From: Marinomonas pontica
GTDB taxonomy: Bacteria; Pseudomonadota; Gammaproteobacteria; Pseudomonadales; Marinomonadaceae
DNA length: 64,000 nucleotides
Assembly: GCF_026191375.1 (NCBI RefSeq)
Contig: NZ_JAODTL010000054.1
Span: 1-64,000, forward strand
Direction of reading: 5' to 3'
In this document: positions 48,586-60,742 of the stretch, piece by piece
Numbering within the stretch: position 1 is the first letter of the stretch
Layout: every line of letters starts with the position of its first letter
Program-made: the position numbers and the translations under genes
The notes under the pieces: model-generated
The model's database searches: none
Seen by the model: only the letters and a program-made list of their open reading frames with translations
What the model was told of the DNA's origin: nothing

Positions 48586-51272
48586 TTATTCCGCCTCGTC
48601 ATCAATGACATCAGGAGATTCGTCGCCATCGCTTGGCGCCTGATCAACAACAGCGTCATCCGCTTCATCAATCTCAACATCTTCTTCATCATCTTCAACG
48701 ACACGTTCAATACCGACCAAATGTTCATCATTGGTCAATCGAATCAAAGTAACCCCTTGAGTATTTCGACCCTGACACGACACTTCGGTCACTCGAGTAC
48801 GAACCAAGGTCCCCTGATCGGTAATCAAAATAATCTCATCGGTCTCATCCACCTGAGCCGCACCAACCACTGGCCCATTACGCTCGGAAACTTGAATACC
48901 GATAACACCTTGACCACCACGACCGTATACAGGGAAGTCTTCAACCAACGTACGCTTACCGTAGCCGTTTTCACAAGCCATCAATACCGCAGAACCCTCT
49001 TGTGGAACAATAAGAGAAACCACTTTAGCGCCTTCACTCAAGCGAATACCACGGACACCTGCCGCAGTTCGACCCATAGCACGAACATCTGACTCTTTGA
49101 ATCGAATCGTCTTACCAGAAGAAGAAACCAACATGATATCGTTGTCACCATTGGTAACCGACACACCAACCAATTCATCTGTTTCGTCTAGGCTAAGCGC
49201 AATCAACCCCGTCGAGCGCGGACGAGCAAAATGCTGCATTGCTGTTTTCTTAACGGTTCCGTTTGCCGTCGCCATAAAGATATAGCTACTTGCTTCAACC
49301 ATTGCGTCATCAGCGACGTCATCGTCTGCTTCCGCTTCATTTTCAGTTGCCTCAACAACCGGTAGAGGCAACAAAGCAGAGATAGACTCACCCTCTCTCA
49401 ATGGCAACAAGTTGACAATAGGACGACCTTTCGCACTGCGGCTTGCCACTGGAATTTCGAACACACGCAACCAGTAAACTTTACCGAAGTTACTAAATAG
49501 CATGATGGTGTCATGACTGCTGGTAACCAACAAATGCTCAATGTGATCTTCGTCTTTCATGCTGGCAGACGATTTTCCACGGCCACCACGACGTTGCGCT
49601 TGGTACTCTTCCAACGGCTGAGATTTTGCGTAGCCGGTATTTGAAATCGTGACCACCATAGGCGCTTCATCAATCAAATCAGCAATGGTCAGGTCTTGGC
49701 GAGATGTCAAAATTTCAGTGCGACGCGCATCACCGAAAGTGTCACGCACTTCTTCCAACTCTTCACGAATGACTTCCATCAAACGATCTGGGTTAGACAA
49801 AATATTTAGCAATTCACCGATCAAATCAATCAGGGATTTGTACTCGCCAAGCAACTTATCATGCTCTAACCCGGTCAAACGATGCAGACGCAAATCCAAA
49901 ATCGCTTGGGCTTGGTCAGGTGACAAATGATATGCACCGTCTACAAACCCATACCCCGCTTCAAGATCATCCGGACGACACGCATCCGCACCAGCACGCT
50001 CAAGCATGGCAACCACATTACCTGGCTGCCAAGACTCACCGACGAGTTTTTCTTTTGCTTCAGCTGAAGTAGGAGACGTTCGAATCAACTCAATGACGCG
50101 ATCGATGTTGGCAAGAGAAACCGCCAAACCTTCAAGAATATGACCGCGCTCACGCGCTTTACGCAATTCAAATATAGTACGACGCGTTACCACCTCACGG
50201 CGGTGTTTAACAAAACACTCTAGAATCTGCTTAAGGTTTAGCAACTGAGGTCGACCATCAACCAAAGCCACCATATTCATACCGAATACAGACTGTAACT
50301 GAGTTTGTGAAAAGATATTATTGACAACCACATCTGGGTTTTCACCGCGACGCAATTCAATAACGATGCGCATGCCGTCCTTATCGGACTCATCGCGAAG
50401 CTCACTGATGCCTTCCAGTTTTTCTCTTTTACAAGCTCAGCGATTTTTTCAATCACTTTCGCTTTATTTAACTGATATGGAATTTCAGTAAAGACGATAG
50501 ATTGGCGGTTGCCTTTTTCCATGTCTTCAAAATGATGGCGAGCACGCATATAAATGCGACCACGACCTGTTTTGTAGGCTTCAATGATCCCTGCACGACC
50601 ATTTATAAACGCCCCCGTTGGGAAGTCTGGTCCAGGAATGTGGTCAATCAGCTCATCAATAGTGATGTCTGCATTATCAATAACAGCAAGACAACCATCG
50701 ATAATTTCGCCAAGGTTATGAGGTGGGATGTTAGTCGCCATACCAACCGCAATACCAGCTGAGCCATTTACCAACAGCCCCGGCACGCGCGCAGGTAACA
50801 CTTCAGGCATAAACTCCGTACCATCGTAGTTAGGTACGAAATCAACGGTCTCTTTCTCAAGGTCCATCAAAAGATGATGGGAAATTTTCGCCATACGAAT
50901 TTCGGTATAACGCATTGCTGCTGCACTGTCACCATCGACAGAACCGAAGTTACCTTGACCATCGACCAAGGTGTAACGCATTGAGAAAGGCTGCGCCATA
51001 CGAACAATCGTATCATATACGGCGGAATCACCATGCGGGTGATATTTACCGATTACATCACCGACGATACGCGCCGATTTTTTGTACGGTTTATTCCAAT
51101 CATTTTTAAGTTCATTCATCGCAAATAGAACGCGACGGTGAACAGGTTTTAACCCGTCTCGCACATCAGGCAATGCTCGACCTACAATTACACTCATGGC
51201 GTAATCTAGGTAAGATCCCTTTAGTTCATTTTCGATACTGACGGGAATAATTTCTTTGGCTAATTCACCCAT
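48586..51272 (-). CDS. gyrA: DNA gyrase subunit A, frameshifted in this sequence
   Basis: 895 residues when repaired; introduces negative supercoils with GyrB. Catalytic Tyr in [16 protein letters not shown]; quinolone region [15 protein letters not shown] with Ser83 and Asp87 of the sensitive type; GyrA box-like QRRGGRGKS; acidic C-terminal tail. The frame breaks at five T (plus 50419-50423); a sixth restores [17 protein letters not shown]. Essential, so an error is likely. Confidence 0.96.
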
Positions 51273-51469
51273 AGATACAATCGATCCTTATGCCTCGGAG
51301 TCAAAAAGACCCCTTAATATCTTTTTATAAGCGCCGCATTGTACCATAAGGAAATAAATAACACCCCTTCAGGAGCATGTTTTGTTGCCCTATATTGCAT
51401 TTATAACGACTCCCAATCCCGACACCGGAAACATCAGGTATACTCAACTAAGACAAAGTAAGTTTGCTA

Positions 51470-51498
51470 TTGGTCGACCCTTGGGTTGGCGCTATACT
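51470..51498 (+). promoter_or_regulatory. candidate sigma-70 promoter of ubiG-yciK
   Basis: TTGGTC, 17 bases, TATACT, about 120 bases before ubiG in the 348-base divergent gap from gyrA (51273-51620). The gap otherwise shows a TACAAT -10-like element on the gyrA strand near 51340 without a clear -35, and no credible gene. Confidence 0.4.
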
Positions 51499-51620
51499 AG
51501 AAAAAGCATGAATCCAATTAAATGTGAAAGCACGTACAAATTCACAGAAGAAAAACACGCAGCGCAACTCAATACATCGAGCCTGCCACCTTCAGCAACA
51601 CAAAGACGGACACCGCATAA

Positions 51621-52343
51621 ATGACAACAAATCAACAAGACAACGTAGACTTAAATGAAGTAGCCAAGTTTGAAGCGCTGGCCAGTCGCTGGTGGGACAC
51701 TGAAAATGAATTCAAACCACTGCACGACATCAACCCATTGCGCACGCAATACATCAACGAACGCGCCGAAGGACTACAAGGCAAAAAAGTCATTGATGTG
51801 GGCTGCGGCGGAGGCATTCTTTCTGAAGCCATGGCAAAACTGGGCGCCAACGTCAAAGGCATCGACATGGGAGAAGCCCCTCTGGCTGTAGCCAAACTCC
51901 ACAAAGAAGAATCCAAACTTGACATCGATTACGAAAAAATCACAGCAGAAGAAATAGCCCAACGCGAAGCCGGACAATACGACGTAGTCACTTGCCTAGA
52001 AATGCTAGAGCACGTTCCAGACCCTTCGTCAGTCATCAAGGCCTGCATGACATTAGTCAAACCGGGGGGGCACGTATTTTTCTCTACCATTAACAGAAAC
52101 CCGAAGGCCTATCTTTTTGCAATCATTGGCGCGGAATACATTCTTAATATGCTGCCAAAAGGAACACACGATTATGCAAAATTCATCCAGCCTGCAGAAC
52201 TAAACAATTACGCAAGAGCGGCTGGCTTAGAAGTTAAGCACATGACAGGAATGACCTACAACCCACTTACCAAAATCTACAAACTTAACGACAAAGACGT
52301 GTCCGTTAACTATTTAATGCATACCCAAAAAATAGAAGCCTAA
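51621..52343 (+). CDS. ubiG: ubiquinone biosynthesis O-methyltransferase
   Basis: Carries out both O-methylations of ubiquinone. 240 residues: [22 protein letters not shown] motif [27 protein letters not shown] and [16 protein letters not shown], all typical of UbiG. Followed 20 bases later by yciK; the phosphatase mupP/gph that often sits between is missing here. Confidence 0.96.
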   Translation: MTTNQQDNVDLNEVAKFEALASRWWDTENEFKPLHDINPLRTQYINERAEGLQGKKVIDVGCGGGILSEAMAKLGANVKGIDMGEAPLAVAKLHKEESKLDIDYEKITAEEIAQREAGQYDVVTCLEMLEHVPDPSSVIKACMTLVKPGGHVFFSTINRNPKAYLFAIIGAEYILNMLPKGTHDYAKFIQPAELNNYARAAGLEVKHMTGMTYNPLTKIYKLNDKDVSVNYLMHTQKIEA

Positions 52344-52363
52344 TAAAGGCACAAGGAGGAGAT

Positions 52364-53107
52364 ATGTTCGACTATCAAGCCCCAAGCCAACTACTAACAG
52401 GCAAGGTTATTCTTGTTACAGGCGCTGGTGACGGCATAGGTAAAACCGCCGCCATTACTTATGCCAAACACGGTGCAACTGTCATTCTACTAGGCCGCAC
52501 AACAAAAAAACTTGAAGCCGTATATGACTACATTGAGCAACAACAATACCCTCAGGCAGCCATCGTTCCATTAAACTTGGACGGTGCCGCCGAGCACGAT
52601 TACATTGAACTTGCCAACACCATCGAAAGTGAATTTGGGCACCTTGACGGCATCCTGCACAATGCCAGCTTGTTAGGCGAAAGAACCAGTCTCGCCACCT
52701 ACGACCCAACACTATTTGAGCAAGTTATGCGCGTAAACGTAACAAGCCAACTCCTGCTTAACCAAGCACTACTTCAACTTCTACAAAAAGCAGAAAGCGC
52801 CTCTATTATTTTCACATCTTCGGGCGTTGGTAGAGAGGCAAAACCAAATTGGGGCGCCTACGCTGTTTCAAAATTCGCAACCGAAGCCATGATGCAACTT
52901 TTCTCCAGCGAGCTTTCCGAACTGTCTCCCAACATCCGAGCAAACGCAATCAACCCCGGCGCAACCAGAACCAACATGCGCGCCAGCGCGTACCCAGAAG
53001 AGAACCCAGACACTCTTGCAACAACCGAAGAGATCATGCCGCTCTATCTGTATCTTATGGGCAAAGACAGCATTGGCACAAACGGTCAGTCCATTAACGC
53101 CCAGTAA
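52364..53107 (+). CDS. yciK: YciK-type short-chain dehydrogenase
   Basis: 247-residue SDR: cofactor motif TGAGDGIGKTAA, HNASLLGERT, catalytic Ser in FTSSGVG and YAVSK, with NPGATRTNMRA. AAGGAGGAG ribosome site. Paired with ubiG in many gammaproteobacteria; substrate unknown. Confidence 0.92.
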   Translation: MFDYQAPSQLLTGKVILVTGAGDGIGKTAAITYAKHGATVILLGRTTKKLEAVYDYIEQQQYPQAAIVPLNLDGAAEHDYIELANTIESEFGHLDGILHNASLLGERTSLATYDPTLFEQVMRVNVTSQLLLNQALLQLLQKAESASIIFTSSGVGREAKPNWGAYAVSKFATEAMMQLFSSELSELSPNIRANAINPGATRTNMRASAYPEENPDTLATTEEIMPLYLYLMGKDSIGTNGQSINAQ

Positions 53108-53113
53108 CAATAA

Positions 53114-53145
53114 GATGCAATGGGTTGCACACTACCCATTGCATC
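53114..53145 (+). terminator. perfect 12-base hairpin after yciK
   Basis: GATGCAATGGGT/ACCCATTGCATC around 8 bases, right after the yciK stop. No T tract follows, so it may act as an RNA 3' end stabiliser or weak terminator. Confidence 0.5.
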
Positions 53146-53174
53146 GCATCACGCGCTTCAGTTAACCTGAACAC

Positions 53175-56095
53175 ATGATCAAAACCAGAAAAAACTCACT
53201 GTATTTATCCTGCTATTTAGCGCATTTCTTACCATGTCAACTCATGCGGACAACACACACCCAACCAAAGACAACACGACCACCATGATCAACAGTCCAA
53301 TTTTGACCATTCAAAATAAAAGCACCAGTGACAAAAACAGTTATCACCTTATCACACTCCCAAACCATCTAAAGGTATTACTGGTCAGCGACCCTCAAGC
53401 CGAGCGCTACTCCGCATCACTGTCTGTGAAAGTAGGCAGCTTCCAAGACCCAAAAAACCAACAAGGGCTAGCCCACTTCCTCGAACACATGCTTTTTTTA
53501 GGCACGGAAAAATTTCCAGAACCCGGCAACTATCAGTCCTATATCAACACGCACGGCGGCTCCCATAACGCTTATACAAGCACAGACACTACGAACTATT
53601 ATTTCGACATTACGCCTTCCGCCTACGAAGGCGCGCTGGATAGGTTTTCCCAATTTTTCATTTCGCCATTATTCAGCGATGAATTGGCTCAAAGAGAGAA
53701 AAACGCGGTTGATGCCGAGTACAAAGCCAAATTAAAAGACGAAAATCGCCGTAACAACCAAGCTTTAAAAACACTCACAAACCCAGACCACCCCTACAGC
53801 CACTTCACCGTAGGCAGTCTTGAAACACTTAAAGATAGGCCGGGCAGCCCATTACGAAAGCAACTACTCACACTGTATAAAAACAACTACTATGCCGAAA
53901 ACATGGCACTTGTTTTGGTTGCAAATTTACCTTATAGCCAACTGGCAGCACTGGCAAAAGACTACTTTTCAGGCATTTCAAACCACCACACACCGCATAA
54001 TGACCACCTTCCAGAGCTCATTAATTCAAACAAAACCAAGTTACAATTTGTTCGCTCGTTAATCGACAACAACACTCTGAATCTCTATTACCAGATCGAT
54101 GCACAAGGGAATAACTACAAAACTCAACCCTCTCGCTACCTCTCCTACATTCTTGGGAATGAAAACAAGGGATCCCTTTACGCATCACTAAAATCTGAAG
54201 GACTGATCAGTGGTTTGTCAGCAGGTATTAGCACAGACTACGGCAATCACGCCTTCTTTCAGCTGAAAATTCGCCTAACAAACGACGGCCTAACTCAAAT
54301 AGAGACCGTTGCAAGACGCACCTTCGCCACCATCAGCCTACTCAAGTCCTCACCGGTAAACCCACTTTACTTACAAGAGGGACTAAAACTCAGCCAACTC
54401 ATGTTCAATCATCAGAACTATGTTGACCCACAAAACCTAGCAAGAACACTCTCCGCCAAAATGCTCAACGTACCAACCGAAGACATATTGAGCAGCTTTC
54501 GCCTAGAAACCGCCGCCAGCGATCAACAAGTTCAAACACTGCTGCAACAGCTCAACCCAGACAAATTACTCATACAGCTCGTCACAGACAAAACGTTCCC
54601 AGAAAGCTGGACAAAAAAGACTCCGACGTGGCAAATAGAACCTTGGTATAACAGCAAATACAGCAATAACAACATCAGCCAATCACTGGCAAATATCATT
54701 AACCTATCGGTAAAAAACACTCACGTCAGCCTTCCCGAAAAAAACCCTTTTATTCCAGAGTCACTAGCAATAGTGACCGAACAAGACACCGAGCCAAAAA
54801 TCATCTTTGAAAAAAAAGGCATCACGTATTGGAATAAATCTGACCCGAGTTTTGCCAAACCAACCGCAATGAACTTCCTTGCCATCAGGTTCGATCACGC
54901 CGCTGACACAGCCAAACGCACACTACTCAACCGCCTTTGGACTCGTTTATTTAATGACAGCATCAGTGAACTCACCTATGCTCCTTACATTGCTGGCCTA
55001 GGCTATTCCTTTTATCCGCACAGCAATGGCGTAACTTTACGAACCAGTGGCTATTCAGACAAACAGAACAACTATGAAATCTGGCTAATCGACCAATTAT
55101 TCCTGTTTCGCCCCACATTAGAACGCTTTAACCTTGCCAAAAAACAGCTTGAGACAGATCTAAACAACCAAAAAAGCCGACAAGCTTACAACAACGCCAA
55201 CAGCGCATTGAATATACTCATAACCAAAAACAGCTTCACCACAGAACAACTCAAAGAAGCGCTAGATTCATTGACATTACAAGATCTACAAGCCTTTACA
55301 AAGCAGGCAAGAGATAAGTTTGACATCGTTGGATACAGCACAGGCAACACCACGAAAGAGCAGTCTATTCAACTTGCACAGTCCATCTTCCTTCGCTTCA
55401 AAGACAGACTAATTTCAAGAAAACCTTTGGAAATCGAAACCAAACCCTTAACGCCACAAGGAAGACATCACTACCAATTTCCGTCAACAAGTGACGATTG
55501 TGCCGTCCTCTACGCCCTAATTGATACAAGCAGCCAGACAAAGAACAAAGCCATCACAGAAAAGGCGTATTTTTCTATCTTGCGAACGCTAATCAGCAGC
55601 CCTTTTTATCAAGAATTACGCACAGACCAACAACTGGGCTACATTGTGGGCGTTCAAGACCTGAGCATCCGCAATACGCCAATTCTAGGATTACTGGTGC
55701 AATCCCCAAACAACGACACATCAACCATTATCAACGCCATGGAAGACTTCCTTACTGAGCAAAGAGAAAGGTTACCCAACATCTCCACTTCGGAATTCGA
55801 TAACGCTAAAAAAGCGTTATTACAACAACTCGGAAGAGAAGCTAAGAATTTAAGCGACAACGCTATAGAGGAATGGCACCAAATAGCCAAGCCAACCTCG
55901 CCAGACTTTCAAACGAAAGAAGATTGGATTCACCATGTGGAAAAAATACAGCGAGAAGACTTTCTTGAATTTATAAAGCGCAAGCTTCAATCAAAAGACA
56001 CAGCAAAAATAATCATACACAATCAAACATTTCCAACCACTTTGACAGAACAACAGAGTTGGAAAGAAACCACGCCAACCAGCAATAACCTCTAA
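53175..56095 (+). CDS. periplasmic M16 insulinase-family protease (pitrilysin-like), frameshifted near its start
   Basis: Zinc protease of about 973 residues. HFLEHMLFLGTEKFPE holds the inverted HxxEH motif, with the third ligand Glu in REKNAVDAEYKAK; then M16 middle and C-terminal domains (LRTDQQLGYIVGV). The continuous frame lacks a signal. An ATG at 53175 gives a clear signal peptide (MIKTRKKLTVFILLFSAFL, then STHAD) if the six-base A run at 53189-53194 has one more base. Likely periplasmic peptide degradation, as for E. coli PtrA. Confidence 0.9.
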
Positions 56096-56145
56096 TGCCA
56101 ACATCGCACACGACAACGAGTACAAAGCGGATAAAACACGAGACA

Positions 56146-56688
56146 TTACCCGCCGATCAGACGCTCCAATTTCTCGGCGTCGGTCGCCGGCGCTCCCTTT
56201 GCACCGCTTTCTGCCGTTGGCGATACGCTTTTACCGATAGGTGAAAAGTCACCAACATCCGGCTTCACATTATTAGAAGCGGCGTCATTTGCTCTTGCTT
56301 GATCACCAAAAATACCCACCTCAGGCAGCATTCGTAATCGCTTAGCCTGAATATCTTCTGGTATATTCCCCGTGAACAAAACCGTAAAAGGCGCCTCTTC
56401 TGTTCGCTTATTCACCTCATCGTAAATGGCTTGCTCACGCTCCGCAATGGCATTCTCTTCCAGATAAGACATCCCTTTACCGTCTGCCGTGATGACAATA
56501 TTAGGACCCAAAGTGGTTTGGGCTTTTTCAGCAGGAATAACAGCCACTTCCTCTTGGGAGCTCATCACAACTTGATGTTGAGAATGGATGACCTGATTGC
56601 CATAAATAATATCCACAGGCTGACGAACGACAGTCTGAGCACTCACGCATAGCGGCAGAATCGCAGAGCAAAACAATAAGTATTTCAT
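56146..56688 (-). CDS. exported hypothetical protein
   Basis: 180 residues with a signal peptide (MKYLLFCSAILPLCVSAQ). The mature part is hydrophilic, with GPNIVITADGKGMSYLEENA and NIPEDIQAKRLRMLPEVG, and a low-complexity C-terminus (SPTAESGAKGAPATDAEKL). No Cys after the signal, no membrane anchor. GAGGT ribosome site. No family recognised; monocistronic between convergent M16 protease and fabV terminator. Confidence 0.65.
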   Translation of the reverse strand: MKYLLFCSAILPLCVSAQTVVRQPVDIIYGNQVIHSQHQVVMSSQEEVAVIPAEKAQTTLGPNIVITADGKGMSYLEENAIAEREQAIYDEVNKRTEEAPFTVLFTGNIPEDIQAKRLRMLPEVGIFGDQARANDAASNNVKPDVGDFSPIGKSVSPTAESGAKGAPATDAEKLERLIGG

Positions 56689-56732
56689 AATGACCTCGAA
56701 ATAAGACCCTACTCACTATAAGAGATAAAAAC

Positions 56733-56768
56733 ACATAAAAAAAGGAGCTCAAACTAAGTTTGAACTCC
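56733..56768 (-). terminator. terminator after fabV
   Basis: GGAGTTCAAACT/AGTTTGAGCTCC stem on the minus strand followed by seven T, 22 bases after the fabV stop. Confidence 0.9.
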
Positions 56769-56790
56769 TTTCCGTTACCTAGACAGCAAA

Positions 56791-57993
56791 CTAAAGCGTG
56801 ATAACATCAAAATCCGCTTCAGGATTGGCTTCCGCATCGTAATCAACACCGTCTACGCCAAAACCGAACAACTTCAAAAATTCATCTTTATAAAGCTGGT
56901 AATCTGTTTCAGCAAAAAGGTTTGCATCATTCACCTGCGGCCAAAGTTCACGACACGCCTGCTGAACATCTTCACGCAACTCCCAATCGTCTAAACGCAA
57001 ACGGTTTTTATCATCCGTCAATTCAGCGGGGTTATGATTATTGTATAAACGCTCAGAGAACATGCGATAGATCTGATCCATACAACCTTCATGAATGCCT
57101 TTTTCACGCATCACTTTGAACACCATTGCCAAATACAAAGGCATCACAGGAATCGCAGATGAAGCTTGAGTAACAACAGACTTCAATACAGCAACATTCG
57201 CGCCACCGCCAATTTTAGCCAGTTGCGCATCAATCGCCGCTGAAGCACGATCCAAATCTTCTTTCGCCTTACCCAACGCACCATGCCAATAAATCGGCCA
57301 AGTGATATCAGAACCAATATAAGAATAAGCAACCGTTCGAGCGCCTTCCGCCAACACGCCCGCTTCTTGCAAAGCCGACATCCAAAGCTCCCAGTCTTGA
57401 CCGCCCATTACCGTCGTTGTTGCCGCCACTTCTTCTTCTGTTGCTGGCTCAATCTCAGCTTCAATGATCACATCTTTGTTCGTGTCAATTGCCGTGGAGC
57501 GGTATGGCTGACCGATCGGCTTAAGCACAGAGCGGATCACTTCACCCGTTTCAGGCATTTTACGAACAGGGGAAGCCAAAGAGTAGACAACCATATCCAC
57601 TTGACCAAGGTCTTGCTTGATCAGATCAATCACTGTGTCACGCGCTTCGTTTGAGAAAGCATCACCGTTAATACTTTTCGCGTACAGACCTTCTTCTTTA
57701 GCCACTTTGTCAAAAGCCGCTGAGTTGTACCAACCCGCTGTACCCGTTTTTTTGTCAGTACCAGGCTTTTCAAAGAACACACCGATAGTTGCCGCACCAG
57801 AACCGAATGCCGCTGCAATACGAGAAGACAATCCATAACCACTTGACGCGCCAATCACAAGTACTTTTTTAGGGCCATTTTCAATCGCCCCTTTGCTTTT
57901 AGTAAAAGCGATTTGATCTCTTACGTTTTGCTCACAACCAACTGGGTGTGTTGTTGTACAAATAAATCCGCGAATCTTTGGTTTAATGATCAT
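56791..57993 (-). CDS. fabV: enoyl-ACP reductase FabV
   Basis: NADH-dependent last step of fatty acid elongation; FabV confers triclosan tolerance compared with FabI. 400 residues: [38 protein letters not shown], catalytic Tyr region [21 protein letters not shown] with Tx8K spacing, and [16 protein letters not shown]. Monocistronic. Confidence 0.97.
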   Translation of the reverse strand: MIIKPKIRGFICTTTHPVGCEQNVRDQIAFTKSKGAIENGPKKVLVIGASSGYGLSSRIAAAFGSGAATIGVFFEKPGTDKKTGTAGWYNSAAFDKVAKEEGLYAKSINGDAFSNEARDTVIDLIKQDLGQVDMVVYSLASPVRKMPETGEVIRSVLKPIGQPYRSTAIDTNKDVIIEAEIEPATEEEVAATTTVMGGQDWELWMSALQEAGVLAEGARTVAYSYIGSDITWPIYWHGALGKAKEDLDRASAAIDAQLAKIGGGANVAVLKSVVTQASSAIPVMPLYLAMVFKVMREKGIHEGCMDQIYRMFSERLYNNHNPAELTDDKNRLRLDDWELREDVQQACRELWPQVNDANLFAETDYQLYKDEFLKLFGFGVDGVDYDAEANPEADFDVITL

Positions 57994-58142
57994 AATATCT
58001 TCTCAACGTCATGTTTTGCTTACGTCTTGCCTGACAATTACATCAAATATGACAGACAAGACAAATCTACTCACCATGATACAATAGCAAGACGAATATG
58101 TCCTGATTCTGCTAAAAATACAGAACTAAAAGCCTCACATTA

Positions 58143-59390
58143 TTGAGAGAACACACTTTGCACCTACTTGTCATCGGCTATGTCTGGCCAGAACCTAATT
58201 CATCGGCTGCTGGCAGTCGAATGATGCAGCTGCTCAACAGCTTTCACAAAGCACAATGGAAAATATCTTTTGCAAGTCCTGCTCAACAAACAGAGCACAT
58301 GACAGACTTATCTCAATTGGGCATAGAAGCAGATCACATCGCACTGAATGACCCATCATTCGATACTTATATCGCAGACAAAAAACCAGACATTGTGATG
58401 TTTGATCGATTCATGATGGAAGAACAATTTGGCTGGCGCGTCGAAAAATTTAGCCCTGAATCCTTGCGAGTACTAAACACGGAAGACCTGCACTCACTAA
58501 GACAAGCGCGACACAATGCGCTTAAACAAAACAGAAAGTTTTCCATAGAAGACTTGTATTCCGACCATGGTATTCGAGAGATCGCTGCCATACACCGCTG
58601 CGATCTAACCTTGATGATTTCTGAAGTGGAAGCCAAACTTCTAATAGACGAGTTTCATGTTCCAGACACTCACGTCTTGCACCTGCCTTTTATGCTACCA
58701 ACACCGCAAGGCACTGACACCCTACCGCGTTTCGAAGAGCGACAGCATTTCATTAGTATCGGTAACTTTCGTCACGCACCCAACTGGGATGCCGTACTGC
58801 AATTAAAAACAGAAATCTGGCCCAAGATCCGCAAACGACTCCCTAAGGCAGAAATGCATATTTATGGCGCCTACCCACCACCAAAAGCCACCCAATTACA
58901 CAATGCCAAAGAAGGCTTTTTAGTAAAAGGCTGGGCAGAAAATGCTCACCAGGTAATGCAACAAGCAAAATTGTGCTTAGCACCTCTTCGCTTTGGCGCT
59001 GGCATCAAAGGCAAATTAGTCGAAGCCATGCAAATGGGAACACCCAGTATCACCACGGCGATTGGAGCAGAATCCATGCACGGTGAACTTCCATGGAATG
59101 GCGTTATCACAGAGGACATAGACACTTTTGTTGATGCGGCCGTTTCCCTGTATGAAGACAAAACAAGCTGGTTAGTCATGCAACAGAATGGCCATAGAAT
59201 TTTACAAGCTCGCTACCAAGCCGAAGAATGGGAACCTAAATTAATCAACCGATTAAAACTACAGGTTCGACTAAGGGAAAGCTTGAGAAAGAAACATTTC
59301 TTAGGCTTGATGCTGCGACACCACAGCCTCAAAAGCACGCAATACATGTCTCAGTGGATAGAGCTGAAGAACGCAAAAGACGATAAATAA
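58143..59390 (+). CDS. glycosyltransferase (GT-B fold, group 1 like)
   Basis: 415 residues with N-terminal fold (LHLLVIGYVWPEPNSSAAGSRM) and a C-terminal donor-binding fold (FISIGNFRHAPNWDAV, CLAPLRFGAGIKGKLVEAMQMGTP), as in GT4. Start uncertain: TTG at 58143 or TTG at 58158 with GAGAG upstream. Not in a polysaccharide cluster; acceptor unknown. Confidence 0.8.
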   Translation: MREHTLHLLVIGYVWPEPNSSAAGSRMMQLLNSFHKAQWKISFASPAQQTEHMTDLSQLGIEADHIALNDPSFDTYIADKKPDIVMFDRFMMEEQFGWRVEKFSPESLRVLNTEDLHSLRQARHNALKQNRKFSIEDLYSDHGIREIAAIHRCDLTLMISEVEAKLLIDEFHVPDTHVLHLPFMLPTPQGTDTLPRFEERQHFISIGNFRHAPNWDAVLQLKTEIWPKIRKRLPKAEMHIYGAYPPPKATQLHNAKEGFLVKGWAENAHQVMQQAKLCLAPLRFGAGIKGKLVEAMQMGTPSITTAIGAESMHGELPWNGVITEDIDTFVDAAVSLYEDKTSWLVMQQNGHRILQARYQAEEWEPKLINRLKLQVRLRESLRKKHFLGLMLRHHSLKSTQYMSQWIELKNAKDDK

Positions 59391-59419
59391 CAACACTCTC
59401 GCGAGCAAACATACAAAAA

Positions 59420-59617
59420 TCAGTGGTGACTGACAAACTGACTTTTGGCCTCACGCTCGCGGACTTTTTTCATCACCGCCTGCTGTGACGCTTTATTCAT
59501 ACTGCCCCACTGGCTAATCTCTTTACCCGTTCGATAACACCCGACACATACGTCATTATCATCTAACAAACAAACATTAACGCAAGGGGATTTAACTTGT
59601 GGTCTATGTTGTGACAT
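59420..59617 (-). CDS. DUF1289 family protein
   Basis: 65 residues with SPCVNVCLLDDNDVCVGCYRT, four Cys in the DUF1289 pattern that suggest metal or Fe-S binding. Downstream of the yebC-like gene. Function unknown. Confidence 0.85.
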   Translation of the reverse strand: MSQHRPQVKSPCVNVCLLDDNDVCVGCYRTGKEISQWGSMNKASQQAVMKKVREREAKSQFVSHH

Positions 59618-59690
59618 TTTCTATCTACTTAATTTCGCAACAAAAAAGCAACGCACTGGCAGAAAAAAGTCTCTACCAGTACGTAAACAC

Positions 59691-60407
59691 TCAGTATTCT
59701 GCGTTATGGTAAACGCGCTGAACGTCATCAAGATCGTTCAAAAGGTCTAAGAAACGGTCAAACTGCTCCACTTCTTCACCCTGAATTTCAGTTGTGTTTT
59801 GTGCAACAAATTGAATTTCATCGACATCAAATTCGATTTCACCAAACGCATCCGTTAGAGCGGTTTTGGCTTTGCTGTAATCGGTATGCGGTGCAAACAC
59901 AGTCACTTTGCCATCTTCTAGCTCAATGTCTGTCACATCCACGTCCGCCATCATCAAAGCTTCTAGAACGGCTTCTTCATCGGTTCCAGCGAAAACAAAA
60001 ATGGCACTGTGGTCAAACATGTGACTCACACTGCCTTGGCTACCGATTTTACATTTCACCTTGTTGAAGCAGGTACGAACATCACCAAAAGTTCGGTTTG
60101 GGTTGTCCGACAAACAGTCCACAATCACCATCGTGTTACCAGGACCAAAACCTTCGTAACGTGCTGTGTCAAAGTCTTCTCCACCGCCACCTTTCGCCTT
60201 ATCAATTGCTTTATCGATAACGTGAGTTGGCACCTGATCTTTTTTAGCTCGGTCAATCAGAGAACGTAAAGCCAAGTTACCATTCGGGTCAATACCACCG
60301 GATTTAGCACACACATAAATCTCACGGCCGTATTTGCTATACACCTTGGCTTTTTGATCAGACGTTTTTGCCATGGACTCTTTGCGGTTTTGAAAGGCTC
60401 TGCCCAT
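59691..60407 (-). CDS. YebC/PmpR family protein (YeeN-type paralog)
   Basis: 238 residues starting [19 protein letters not shown], then [23 protein letters not shown] and [15 protein letters not shown]. This family is described as DNA-binding regulator or translation factor; the N-terminus marks the YeeN subgroup, so a second, RuvC-linked YebC is expected elsewhere. Confidence 0.92.
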   Translation of the reverse strand: MGRAFQNRKESMAKTSDQKAKVYSKYGREIYVCAKSGGIDPNGNLALRSLIDRAKKDQVPTHVIDKAIDKAKGGGGEDFDTARYEGFGPGNTMVIVDCLSDNPNRTFGDVRTCFNKVKCKIGSQGSVSHMFDHSAIFVFAGTDEEAVLEALMMADVDVTDIELEDGKVTVFAPHTDYSKAKTALTDAFGEIEFDVDEIQFVAQNTTEIQGEEVEQFDRFLDLLNDLDDVQRVYHNAEY

Positions 60408-60563
60408 TACGTATTCCTATTCTATACAGTCTTAAAAGTGAGATTCTAACGTGTCGCCTGAAAAGAAGGAACTGCTAGCCCAGTATAAATGCGATAAAAA
60501 GCCATTCTTGGCCCCAATAAAGCACTTATAAAACCCTCGCACAAACGAGTATTTATTGTTCTA

Positions 60564-60731
60564 GTGGAGGCGCATCAATATCAAATCAGTCGCCTGAAAG
60601 CGCCAGCAAGAATCACAATGGCATGGAAAAAATGGCGTACCACCAACGGGCTCAGAGAATTGGATAAGGCCAGCAAGCTGAGAACTCAATGAGGATACAG
60701 AGAAAACCAACTGACTGTGCATGTAGATTAA
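60564..60731 (+). pseudogene. possible DUF1127-like small reading frame with in-frame stop
   Basis: The 335-base gap 60408-60742 holds a frame from GTG 60564 whose ITMAWKKWRTTNGLRELDK resembles the Trp/Arg-rich core of DUF1127. A TGA at 60690 interrupts it, while the same frame goes on as GYRENQ, like the family's GxxRE, to TAA at 60729. Weak; no clear ribosome site. Nothing else is seen in the gap. Confidence 0.25.
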
Positions 60732-60742
60732 AAGCAAGCCGT

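Noticed and set aside
50277..50430. Programmed frameshifting in the gyrA A run
   Set aside because: The run is short, no slippery heptamer with a downstream structure is evident, and the same kind of break occurs in many unrelated genes nearby, which fits sequence error better.
51382..51624. 80-residue plus-strand frame before ubiG
   Set aside because: No ribosome site, no recognisable family, overlaps a promoter candidate and the ubiG start; composition looks non-coding.
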